Shown here: piece by piece, positions 42,226 through 51,787 of the stretch | Numbering within the stretch: the stretch's first letter is position 1 | Layout: each line of letters begins with the position of its first letter | Source of the DNA: CAKSQF01 sp051868045 | GTDB lineage: Bacteria; Bacillota; Clostridia; Oscillospirales; CAG-272 | Reading direction: 5' to 3' | Length of the DNA stretch: 64,000 bases | Assembly (NCBI GenBank): GCA_051868045.1 | Contig: JBJDZN010000041.1 | Location: 1 to 64,000 of the forward strand | Program-made: the position numbers and the translations under genes | The notes under the pieces: model-generated | Databases searched by the model: none | The model's input: the letters and a program-made list of their open reading frames with translations, nothing else | Told to the model about the DNA's origin: nothing

Positions 42226-42309
42226 CGGCAGTTTCCTTCTCCTTGCGGTCCTTCCAAAAGGAGAAGGTTCAAATCCATTTTGCTTACAATGACAGAACGG
42301 AGGATTTTG

Positions 42310-43023
42310 ATGCCATTTTTCTATATGGATTGGCTATATATCCTGCTGGTTCTTCCGGCAGTGATCTTTGCCATGATCGCCGGTGTAAAGGTGAACAGCA
42401 CCTTCAATCGCTATTCGGAACAGATCAGCCGCAGAGGAATCACCGGTCGGGAGGCAGCCGAACGGATCCTTGCCTCCAACGGACTCAGTCACATCCGGAT
42501 AGAGCGGATCAACGGCAAGTTGACGGATCACTACGATCCACGGGCGGAAGTGATCCGCCTGTCGCCCGACGTCTATAACGGAACCTCCACTGCCGCCATC
42601 GGGGTTGCCGCCCACGAGGTCGGTCATGCCATTCAGAAGTCAGAAAATTATGCTCCTTTGAGGATTCGCAACGCCATCATTCCGATAACCAATGTCGGCT
42701 CCAAACTGGCATTGCCCCTGATTCTTCTTGGTCTTATTCTGACATCGGTAGGCTCTCAGTTTATCTGGATCGCCTATGCGGGGGTGATCTGCTTCGGACT
42801 GTCCACCCTGTTCCAATTGGTGACCCTGCCCACCGAATTTGACGCCAGCCGCAGAGCCATGCGCTGTCTGGAGTCCTACGGAATTCTGGACGAAGATGAA
42901 CTTCAAGGTTCGAGAAAGGTTCTGACGGCTGCCGCCATGACCTATGTCGCCGCCCTTGCCGTCTCTCTGATGCAACTGCTCCGCCTGCTGATCATCGTCG
43001 GCGGAAACCGGAATCGGAGATAA
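42310..43023 (+). CDS. YugP-family membrane zinc metallopeptidase
   Basis: A 237-aa membrane protein with the zincin motif HEVGHAIQ (about residues 109-116) after a first membrane span, and two or three more spans in the C-terminal half. This is the neutral zinc metallopeptidase (YugP) family, length normal. GGAGG six bases before 42310 selects this start (MPFFYMDWL). It is separated from the lipoprotein gene by 84 bases and probably shares its promoter. The substrate is unknown; relatives are placed in membrane protein quality control. Confidence 0.88.
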   Translation: MPFFYMDWLYILLVLPAVIFAMIAGVKVNSTFNRYSEQISRRGITGREAAERILASNGLSHIRIERINGKLTDHYDPRAEVIRLSPDVYNGTSTAAIGVAAHEVGHAIQKSENYAPLRIRNAIIPITNVGSKLALPLILLGLILTSVGSQFIWIAYAGVICFGLSTLFQLVTLPTEFDASRRAMRCLESYGILDEDELQGSRKVLTAAAMTYVAALAVSLMQLLRLLIIVGGNRNRR

Positions 43024-43067
43024 GAGTCAAATCGAGAGATACCGATAAAGCAATGGCAAATCAAATC

Positions 43068-43105
43068 AACCGAGGCAATCGCACGAAAGTGCCGTTGCCT
43101 CGGTT
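43068..43105. terminator. Bidirectional terminator (YugP gene / ATP synthase operon)
   Basis: AACCGAGGCAA (43068-43078) pairs with TTGCCTCGGTT (43095-43105) around an inner GCAC/GTGC stem. T-rich bases follow on both strands. Confidence 0.75.
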
Positions 43106-43128
43106 TTGATATTTGGAAGGAATAAAAC

Positions 43129-43398
43129 TCAATCCTCGTCCTCTTTGACAAAGGTGGAGCAAAGCAGGATCGTACCGTCCTTGGTGACGGTCAGCAGTCC
43201 ACCCTCGGTATGGGCGGTCAGCTCCCGATCCTCCTCCAGAAGGATCCGGCACTTTCCCGGACGAACGGTGGTAATCATGGGGATATGCCCCGCCAGCACC
43301 GCCAGATCACCCAGTGCGCCCCTGAGCATCAGTCCCTCAGCCTGCCCGTCAAAGACCGATCCGTCGGGCGTGGAAACCGTCAATCGAAAGCTGCTCAT
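43129..43398 (-). CDS. atpC: ATP synthase epsilon subunit, short form lacking the C-terminal domain
   Basis: An 89-aa protein that holds only the N-terminal beta-sandwich (FRLTVSTPDGSVFDGQAEGL, LAVLAGHIPMITT). Ordinary bacterial epsilon is about 130-140 aa and has a C-terminal helical hairpin that can extend into F1 and inhibit ATP hydrolysis. That part is absent here: the frame ends at a stop, followed directly by the operon terminator. The gene overlaps atpD by four bases. The enzyme may therefore hydrolyse ATP freely, useful to an anaerobe that uses ATP to pump ions. Confidence 0.9.
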   Translation of the reverse strand: MSSFRLTVSTPDGSVFDGQAEGLMLRGALGDLAVLAGHIPMITTVRPGKCRILLEEDRELTAHTEGGLLTVTKDGTILLCSTFVKEDED

Positions 43399-44795
43399 TC
43401 GGTTTCCGCCTTCTTCGCCTTTTCCACTGCCTCGTCAATGGTTCCAACATACAGGAACGCCGACTCGGGCAGATCGTCGTGCTTACCGTCGATGATCTCG
43501 GCAAATCCCCGTACCGTCTCGGACAGGGGAACGTATACGCCGTGGAATCCGTTGAACTTTTCGGACACAAACAGGGGCTGGGAAAGGAATCGCTGAATCT
43601 TTCTGGCTCTCGACACCAGCAGCTTGTCGTCATCCGACAGCTCATCCATACCCATGATGGCGATGATGTCCATCAGTTCCTTGTATCTCTGGAGGATTCG
43701 CTGAACCTCTCTTGCCACACGGTAATGCTCCTCTCCCACAAGATCGGGGGACAGGATCCGGCTGGTGGACTCCAGAGGGTCAACCGCAGGATAGATACCC
43801 TGGGTAGCGATGCTGCGGGCAAGAACGGTGGTGGCGTCCAGATGGGCGAAAGTCGTGGCGGGAGCAGGGTCGGTCAGGTCATCGGCAGGCACATAGACCG
43901 CCTGTACCGAGGTGATGGACCCCCGCTTAGTGGAGGTAATCCGTTCCTGAAGGGCACCCATTTCGTTTGCCAGGGTGGGCTGATAGCCCACCGCCGAGGG
44001 CATACGTCCCAGCAGTGCCGATACCTCGGAACCTGCCTGAGTGAATCGGAAAATGTTGTCGATAAACAGCAGCACGTCCTGACCCTCGGTGTCACGGAAG
44101 TATTCCGCCATGGTCAGACCCGACAGACCTACCCGCATTCTCGCTCCGGGAGGCTCGTTCATCTGCCCGTAGACCAGTGCGGTACTGTTCAGAACCCCCG
44201 ACTGCATCATTTCATAATAGAGGTCGTTACCCTCACGGGTACGCTCGCCGACTCCGGTGAAGACCGAAATGCCGCCGTGCTCCTTGGCGATGTTATGAAT
44301 CAGCTCCATGATCAGGACGGTCTTGCCCACGCCTGCACCGCCGAACAGACCGATCTTACCGCCCTTAGCGTAGGGACAGATCAGGTCGATGACCTTGATG
44401 CCGGTCTCCAGAATCTCGGTGGAGGTTGCAAGTTCATCGTAATCAGGAGGGGGACGGTGGATCGACCACTTTTCCACGCCTTCAGGATCGGGCTTGTTGT
44501 CCACAGCCTGACCCAGGACGTTGAAGATTCGTCCCAGCGTTTCCCTTCCCACGGGGACGCTGATGGGCGCACCCGTATCGGTGACAGGAGTACCCCGTTT
44601 CAGACCGTCGGTAGATGCCATGGCGATACAGCGTGCGGTATTGTCGCCGATGTGCTGGGCGACCTCCACGGTCAGGGTTCGGTCGCCGATGGGAACGGTC
44701 AGTGCGTTATTCAGCGAAGGAAGCTCGCCTTCCGCAAAGCGAACATCCACCACAGGTCCCATAACCTGTGCAACGCTGCCGATTGATTTGCTCAT
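43395..44795 (-). CDS. atpD: ATP synthase F1 beta subunit
   Basis: A 466-aa catalytic subunit. Walker A is GLFGGAGVGKT near residue 150, followed by SVFTGVGERTREGNDLYYEM. The catalytic glutamate (GER) and the ALxGRMPSAVGYQPTLA block are all intact. The DELSDDD sequence near residue 390 is the DELSEED lever equivalent. Normal length. Confidence 0.97.
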   Translation of the reverse strand: MSKSIGSVAQVMGPVVDVRFAEGELPSLNNALTVPIGDRTLTVEVAQHIGDNTARCIAMASTDGLKRGTPVTDTGAPISVPVGRETLGRIFNVLGQAVDNKPDPEGVEKWSIHRPPPDYDELATSTEILETGIKVIDLICPYAKGGKIGLFGGAGVGKTVLIMELIHNIAKEHGGISVFTGVGERTREGNDLYYEMMQSGVLNSTALVYGQMNEPPGARMRVGLSGLTMAEYFRDTEGQDVLLFIDNIFRFTQAGSEVSALLGRMPSAVGYQPTLANEMGALQERITSTKRGSITSVQAVYVPADDLTDPAPATTFAHLDATTVLARSIATQGIYPAVDPLESTSRILSPDLVGEEHYRVAREVQRILQRYKELMDIIAIMGMDELSDDDKLLVSRARKIQRFLSQPLFVSEKFNGFHGVYVPLSETVRGFAEIIDGKHDDLPESAFLYVGTIDEAVEKAKKAETE

Positions 44796-44839
44796 ATTCT
44801 GATTTTCCTTTCTCGGACAGAGGACGGAACGTTCCCGGA

Positions 44840-45646
44840 TCAGTTATCCGATCCGGCAACGATTTCCGTGATTTCCTGAGTGATGGCACCCTGACGGGCG
44901 CGATTGTAGGCAAGGGTCAGATCGTCGATCATTGCCTCGGCATTCTTGCCGGCACTGTCCATGGCATTTCTGCGGGACACCACTTCTGAAGCAAAGCTCT
45001 CACGAAGGCATCCGCAAAGAAGTCCGGTCAGATATTCGGGGACCACAAAGTCCAGAATCGTTTTTTCGTCCGGCTCGAAGATCACACCTCCCGGATCTCT
45101 TGCTCCCTCCTCACGGACAAGGGGCAGAATCCATTTGACTTCGGGAGTCTGGGTCAGCACCGAGACGTATTTCGTATAGACAATTCCCAGCCGGTCATAT
45201 TCTCCTGCCAGAAAATCCCGGCAGAGTTCCGACACCAGTTTTTCGGCGTCGGAGGGAGAATAGCGTTCGGAGGAACAGCTTTCCCCATGATATTTATCAC
45301 AGGCTCGCCTGCCGATGGGGATCACCGAATCGGGATTCAATTCGGCGACCAGGCGGAAGACATTGTTATTGTATCCTCCGGCAAGTCCCCGGTCTCCGGC
45401 GATGACGATCAGCCGGGTGCGGTTTCCCTGACGGGCTCCGAAATAGGCGGACTGCTCGCACTCATGAGAGGCAGTCAGCAGGTCCATCGCCTGCTTGAAG
45501 GTGGCGACGTACTGCCGGCTCTTCATCATATTCTCGTTTGCACGGCGCATCTTGGAGGACGCCACAAGCCCCATCGCCTTGGTCAGGTGCAGGGTGGCTG
45601 TGATGCTCTGTATGGATGTCCGGATCGCTTTCCGATCAGTTGCCAT
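44840..45646 (-). CDS. atpG: ATP synthase F1 gamma subunit
   Basis: A 268-aa rotor shaft protein. The N-terminal helix reads IRTSIQSITATLHLTKAMGLVASSKMRRA and the C-terminal helix ends SRRNAMDSAGKNAEAMIDDL with YNRARQGAITQEITEIV, the two strands of the coiled coil in F1. The N-terminus has ATDRKAIRTSIQS in place of the usual MRDIKRRIKS. Somewhat short (usual 280-290). It lies between atpA and atpD. Confidence 0.95.
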   Translation of the reverse strand: MATDRKAIRTSIQSITATLHLTKAMGLVASSKMRRANENMMKSRQYVATFKQAMDLLTASHECEQSAYFGARQGNRTRLIVIAGDRGLAGGYNNNVFRLVAELNPDSVIPIGRRACDKYHGESCSSERYSPSDAEKLVSELCRDFLAGEYDRLGIVYTKYVSVLTQTPEVKWILPLVREEGARDPGGVIFEPDEKTILDFVVPEYLTGLLCGCLRESFASEVVSRRNAMDSAGKNAEAMIDDLTLAYNRARQGAITQEITEIVAGSDN

Positions 45647-45698
45647 TTTGAATCTACCTTTCTGAATCCCCCCGGCTGGCAGGGGCGTTTCAATCCTA

Positions 45699-47197
<1,499 letters not shown>

Positions 47198-47201
<4 letters not shown>

Positions 47202-47728
47202 TCCTGCATCACTTCCTTTACATCACTAAGTCGGTGCCGCAGACTGCCGTCAATGCGGACACCGTCAATTTCCACGACCATTCCCCCAAGCAGGGTAGGA
47301 TCGCAGTCGCAAAAAAGCCTGACACTCTTGTGAAATTTCTTTTCCAGAGCCGTTTTCAGACGGGCGATCTCGTCCTTTGTCAGCTCTCTTGCCGAGCGCA
47401 CCTTGGCAGGCAGGATTCCCGCCGCCTTGTCGTACAACTCCCGATAATCTGCTATGCAGTCGGGAATCAGGTGCGCATGGTTCTTTTCGGTCAGGATCTG
47501 CAAAAAGGAAAGGACATACTCGGGAAGGCTGTCCCCGAAAGCCTCTGCCAATGCGGCGGTGCGCTCCGACTTGGGGATGGTGGGACAGGAGAGAAAGAGG
47601 ACGTAACCGGGATTTTCGGTCAGAAGGTCCCTTACCTGTTCAAGTGCCGCAAGGGTTTGCTTCTCGCTGCTGCTTTCGGTTGCCAGCGAGAAGAGTGCCA
47701 TTGCATATTCCTTACTGCTCTGCTTCAA
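47198..47728 (-). CDS. atpH: ATP synthase delta subunit
   Basis: A 176-aa stator subunit (OSCP-like). The start AMALFSLATESSSEK and the C-terminal block DCDPTLLGGMVVEIDGVRIDGS LRHRL (split here at residue 162) are characteristic. Normal length. It bridges the top of F1 to the b stalk. Overlaps atpA by four bases. Confidence 0.94.
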
Positions 47729-47761
47729 CTTAATTGACCATGCCTTTCAATCGTAAAATCG

Positions 47762-48304
47762 TTACTTCGTTTCCGGTTCGTCCAGCTGTGTCAGGAAGGA
47801 CTCAATCAAACGGTCGTGATCCTTCGGATTGATCTCACGCTCCAGCATTTTCTCTGCCAGCGCAGCAGACAGATCGGCGATTTCCTTTTTCATCTGCTGA
47901 TCCGCCGCTCTCTGCTCCAGTTCAATCTGATCCTTGGCAGACCGAACCATCTGGTCGGCGTCCGCCTTCGCATTTGCAAGAATCTTTTCCGACTCACTCT
48001 TTGCCAGATCGGTGGCAGTGCGGATTCTGCGGTCCGACTCCTCGTCAGCCTTGGAGAGCTTCTCTGCCCATTTTGCGGCATCAGCCTCGGCACCCGCTTT
48101 GGCATCCTCGGTCTCCTTCACCGTATCGTCCAGCTCCTTCTGCCTTGCCGCAAGCATCTTGCGCACCGGCTTATAGAGGAACTTTTTGAGAATCAGGAAA
48201 AGGATCAGCAGGTTGCATAAGGAGATCAACATCTGCCAGAGATTGAACGAGATCACTTCCTGGGTTGCCGCCAACGCCAAAATTGGCAAAAATTGACTTT
48301 GCAT
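47762..48304 (-). CDS. atpF: ATP synthase F0 b subunit
   Basis: A 180-aa peripheral stalk protein: one N-terminal membrane span (FNLWQMLISLCNLLILFLIL, about residues 19-40) followed by a long charged helix rich in Ala, Lys and Glu that dimerises as a right-handed coiled coil. An ATG at 48304 is preferred (GGAG about eight bases before); the GTG at 48313 lies against the ribosome site. It follows atpE. Confidence 0.94.
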   Translation of the reverse strand: MQSQFLPILALAATQEVISFNLWQMLISLCNLLILFLILKKFLYKPVRKMLAARQKELDDTVKETEDAKAGAEADAAKWAEKLSKADEESDRRIRTATDLAKSESEKILANAKADADQMVRSAKDQIELEQRAADQQMKKEIADLSAALAEKMLEREINPKDHDRLIESFLTQLDEPETK

Positions 48305-48320
48305 GAATGTCACTCCCCGC

Positions 48321-48605
48321 TTATCCGATGGCGTTCAGAAGAACATTCACCAGCAGATTGGGGGCAAGGAAGATCAGCAGAATGGCGATAACCAGTGCAT
48401 ACAGACCGGTGGTCTCTGCGATTGCACAGCCCATCAGCATGGTGGTGGTAACCGAACCCTTGCATTCAGGCTGGCGACCGATTGCCTCCAAAGCCTTCGC
48501 AACAGCGTTACCTTCTCCGATACCGGGTCCGATACCGGCGATCATAGCAAGTCCTGCGCCCAGTGCGCAGCATCCCAGAATAATTCCGATTGCAAGTTCC
48601 AACAT
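48321..48605 (-). CDS. atpE: ATP synthase F0 c subunit with a two-carboxylate, Na+-type site
   Basis: A 94-aa hairpin of two membrane helices. The conserved loop ARQP is GRQPECKG (residues 43-50). Helix 1 has GIGPGIGEGN with E31, where Na+-type c subunits usually carry Gln (Q32 in Ilyobacter). Helix 2 has IAETTGLY with E64, T65, T66 and Y69, matching the Na+ ligands (E65, S66, T67, Y70 in Ilyobacter). The combination of two glutamates is the two-carboxylate Na+ type described in Fusobacterium. A start at 48605 (residue 62 of the longer open frame) gives the standard N-terminus. Sodium coupling is inference from residues. Confidence 0.93.
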   Translation of the reverse strand: MLELAIGIILGCCALGAGLAMIAGIGPGIGEGNAVAKALEAIGRQPECKGSVTTTMLMGCAIAETTGLYALVIAILLIFLAPNLLVNVLLNAIG

Positions 48606-48736
48606 AGTTTTTTCCAACCTTTCGTTTGGGTATATTTGATACGCATAAATGATTTTCTGCGTATTGGGACAGATTTTAGAAATTTCCTTTGATTTTGATT
48701 GATTTTTTCGGGGTATCGCTTTCCCCGGAGCTCCGC

Positions 48737-49660
48737 TTAAGCCCTTGCCGCCTTCCTTGCCGCACGTCGCCTCTGACGTTCCTGCCACTTATCCTCAGGG
48801 AAGCCGTTGGCGATATACAGCATGGTCAGCATAGCGAAGATGAACGCCTGGAGACATCCGCTGAAAATGTCGAAATACAGCGACAGGATGGCGGGAATTC
48901 CCACCTGAAACAGGGGAAACTCACCGAGAATTCCGGGCAGCCGGCCAAGCAGCATGGCAGACAGTCCCTGAAGTCCGGTCGCCAGCAGTGCCGAGATGAC
49001 CGTACCCGACAGCACGTTGCCGTAATGACGGAAGGTCATGGACACGGGCGTTGCCACCTCGCTGATGATATTGATGGGCGTCAGGATGGCAACCGGTTCG
49101 GCGTAGCCCTTGAAATAGTTCAGAACACCGCCCTTGAGCTTGTAATAGGTGATCAGCACGAAGACGGCGATTGCCCAGCCGGCGATGATGTTCAGATCAG
49201 AGGTCGGGGGATACAGTCCGATCAGGGTAGAGAGAGAGGAAAATGCCGAAAGTCCCATGATCGCAGCGATAAAGGGAGCAAATCCCCTGAAGAATTCGCC
49301 CATATTCTCCAGAACCATACTCTGGGTCTTCTCCACGATCCACTCGGCAAAGATCTGACGCTTCAGCAGTCTTTCGCCCTTGGTTCCGGTGACCAGACCG
49401 TGGGTCAGATAGAAGCAGATGCCCAGGATGGACAGGATCACCAGCCAGGAGTTGACCTGCGCCTCGGAAATGGGAAGGTTCTGGAAGGGCATATTGACGG
49501 TGAAGAAAATCTGCGCACCCGTAATGGAAATGCCCTCTTCCGCTTCATGGGTCAGCACCCGAAGGGTCATACCGAAGACAAAGGGCAGGATTGCCAGTGC
49601 CAGGCAGAGAATGTCCACTAAGACAAAGCCGACACTTCTTGATTGTTTTTCTGATTTCAT
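48737..49660 (-). CDS. atpB: ATP synthase F0 a subunit
   Basis: A 307-aa membrane stator subunit. The key arginine is in VSMTFRHYGNVLSG (about residue 208), which lies against the c ring at the ion channel. The start MKSEKQSRSVGFVLVDIL follows an A/G-rich site; the open frame runs 13 codons further. The C-terminal tail is unusually basic and Ala/Arg-rich (RQRRRAARKAARA). Somewhat longer than typical (about 230-270), with extra N-terminal spans. Confidence 0.94.
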   Translation of the reverse strand: MKSEKQSRSVGFVLVDILCLALAILPFVFGMTLRVLTHEAEEGISITGAQIFFTVNMPFQNLPISEAQVNSWLVILSILGICFYLTHGLVTGTKGERLLKRQIFAEWIVEKTQSMVLENMGEFFRGFAPFIAAIMGLSAFSSLSTLIGLYPPTSDLNIIAGWAIAVFVLITYYKLKGGVLNYFKGYAEPVAILTPINIISEVATPVSMTFRHYGNVLSGTVISALLATGLQGLSAMLLGRLPGILGEFPLFQVGIPAILSLYFDIFSGCLQAFIFAMLTMLYIANGFPEDKWQERQRRRAARKAARA

Positions 49661-49738
49661 TTTGATTCTTTCCTTTTCATCTTCATCCAAAAGGTTCATT
49701 CAAAAGGATTTTTCGTCAGAAGACCCGTTTGCAGCAGG

Positions 49739-50179
49739 TCAGTCCCGCATATTTTTGAACAGAGGAAAAAACATCTGGGCGATGGGCGGGAAGAACAGGG
49801 GAATGATCACGGCGAAGGGATTGAAGATTTTCGGAAGCAACAGTCCCAGGGCGGCGATCACGATGTACATCAGTCTTCTTAACAGAAAGGAGGTCCGGAT
49901 CTTCTGACGCTGAAGCTTTTCATCCTCCTCGCCGGCGGCACGGGACAGTGCGACGGCATACCACCAAAAATTCAGGACTGCCGCAGCTGCCGACAGAAGA
50001 TTGCCCAGCAGAACGGTATAGTCCCATTTTCCGATGATCAGAAAGACGCTTTGCATCAGGAGGCTGAGGATCAGCGTCCATGTCAGAATATAAAGGGTGC
50101 TTTTCCGCACCACATTCCGATTGTCCACAGCACTGCCTCCGAATTCACATTTATTATCATGATTCATTTCCGTTTTCAT
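49739..50179 (-). CDS. AtpI-like small membrane protein (ATP synthase subunit I)
   Basis: A 146-aa protein with four membrane spans in two pairs (starting TLYILTWTLILSLLMQSVFLI and ending VIIPLFFPPIAQMFFPLF). It opens the ATP synthase operon just before the a subunit gene, as AtpI/Z-type assembly proteins do. The start is uncertain: ATG 50179 lies only about eight bases after the predicted transcription start, and ATG 50167 has no clear ribosome site. Proteins of this kind help assemble the c ring, notably in Na+ enzymes. Confidence 0.75.
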   Translation of the reverse strand: MKTEMNHDNKCEFGGSAVDNRNVVRKSTLYILTWTLILSLLMQSVFLIIGKWDYTVLLGNLLSAAAAVLNFWWYAVALSRAAGEEDEKLQRQKIRTSFLLRRLMYIVIAALGLLLPKIFNPFAVIIPLFFPPIAQMFFPLFKNMRD

Positions 50180-50193
50180 TCGCTTATTATGGT

Positions 50194-50222
50194 ATTATAA
50201 CCCTTTTCCCGCCGATTGTCAA
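50194..50222 (-). promoter_or_regulatory. Consensus promoter of the ATP synthase operon
   Basis: On the minus strand TTGACA (50222-50217), 17 bases, TATAAT (50199-50194): a perfect match to the sigma-A consensus. Transcription would start near 50187, leaving almost no leader before the first ATG. Confidence 0.85.
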
Positions 50223-50416
50223 GCCGATTTTCGCAAAAATCAGGGGTGTGGAAAAAAGTTTACCAATTTGGCACATTTTGGACAAAATCGCAATAAAGCC
50301 GAACGCATATCCATACGATTTTGCGAAAGTGTCTTATTATTTTACTTTTTCCTTATCCGAAACGCATCCACAGGATCCAAACGGATAAATTCACCGGCGG
50401 AAGGGAGTCCCAAGCC

Positions 50417-51787
50417 TTATAAAAAAATGTCGTCCAGCGTATTCAGGGCGGCTTTGACGGCGGAAATGACGATGACATGATCGCCCTCCAGAATCACCGT
50501 GTTGCCGTCGGGGATGATCGCCTGATCCCCGCGAAGAATCGCTCCCAGCAAAATGTGTTTTTTCAGCTTCATTTCGGAAGATTTCAGGGGGATTCCCAGC
50601 TTTTTCCCGGTGGGATAAGCGATAAACTCGGTTGCCTCTGCCTGTGCATCGGCAATCCGGTAGAGACGCTGGATGTCGTTGCCCTTCTCATTGTAGACCG
50701 CCAGATTGCGCACGCAGGCGAGAATCCGATCCACCGAAATCACCGCAGGGGAGAAGGTGTTCTGGATATTGACGCTGTGAAGCAGTCTCTCATAGGAAGG
50801 AGAGGTCAGCTTGGTCAGAATCGACGGCACCTTACAGGACCAGGCAAACATGGAGATCGCCAGATTGTCCTCGTCCTTGCCGGTCAGCGATACGCAGGCG
50901 TCCGCCGACTCGATGCCCTCCTCCTTCAGCACATCGGCATCGGTTCCCTCCCCGAAACAGACGTTGGCATCGGGAAGAAGGTTCGCCAGTTCCACGCACC
51001 GATCCTTGTCGGACTCGATGACCGTCACCGATTTATGCTCCGAAAGCAGCCGTTTCGCCAGATAATAGCAGACGGTGCCGCCGCCAACGATCAGAACGCT
51101 CTTCGCCGGCTTCTTCATCAGTTCCAACTTGGTCAGAACCTGCTTCATGGAGTCGTTGGGAACGATCAGACCCAGCACATCCTGCCGTTCTATCACCAGT
51201 GCGCCGTTGGGAATCAGCACCTTCCCCTTTCTGGACACCGTTCCCACCAGCAGATTGGTTTCAAAGTACTCCCGAATCTGCCGCAGGGACATTCCCACCA
51301 GTGGGGAGCCGTCCCCGACCGTATAGGAGAAAAGCACCACCGAAGAGCCGAAAAAGCCCTCCGCATGAACCGTTCCGGGCAGACCGATGTGCATTGCCAT
51401 CTCTGCTGCCGTGTCCAGCTGGGGATTGACGGTGAAATCAATTTTGAAATCCCGGTTCAGACTTTCGGTTTCCTCCGAGAAATCGGGATTGTGAACCACT
51501 GCCACCGCATATCGGGTGCCGTAACTCTTTGCCGCCGCACAGCACATGACATTGATCTCGTCCGATCCCGTCACCGAGATGATCAGATCGGCGGTGTCCG
51601 CCCCGGCTTTCATCAGTGTGGCACGTGTGATCCCGCTGCCGCAGACTCCGCCTACGTTGTATTTATCGGTAACTTCTTCCACAGCCTTCTGACTGCGATC
51701 AATGACCGTTACGTCGTGTCCGTCACGGGGAATCCGATCGGCAAGCATCCGTCCGACCCGTCCCATTCCCACAATGATGATTTTCAT
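50417..51787 (-). CDS. trkA: Trk system potassium uptake regulatory protein TrkA
   Basis: A 456-aa protein of two tandem RCK units. Each begins with an NAD-binding Rossmann motif: IIVGMGRVGRMLADRI at the start and LIVGGGTVCYYLAKRL near residue 233 (the second has lost one Gly). RCK_C domains follow. It gates the Trk/Ktr potassium channel TrkH, which is not in the window. The start at 51787 overlaps the antiporter stop codon by four bases; AGGAAG precedes it. Coupling to a Na+/H+ antiporter ties potassium uptake to sodium and pH control. Confidence 0.92.
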   Translation of the reverse strand: MKIIIVGMGRVGRMLADRIPRDGHDVTVIDRSQKAVEEVTDKYNVGGVCGSGITRATLMKAGADTADLIISVTGSDEINVMCCAAAKSYGTRYAVAVVHNPDFSEETESLNRDFKIDFTVNPQLDTAAEMAMHIGLPGTVHAEGFFGSSVVLFSYTVGDGSPLVGMSLRQIREYFETNLLVGTVSRKGKVLIPNGALVIERQDVLGLIVPNDSMKQVLTKLELMKKPAKSVLIVGGGTVCYYLAKRLLSEHKSVTVIESDKDRCVELANLLPDANVCFGEGTDADVLKEEGIESADACVSLTGKDEDNLAISMFAWSCKVPSILTKLTSPSYERLLHSVNIQNTFSPAVISVDRILACVRNLAVYNEKGNDIQRLYRIADAQAEATEFIAYPTGKKLGIPLKSSEMKLKKHILLGAILRGDQAIIPDGNTVILEGDHVIVISAVKAALNTLDDIFL

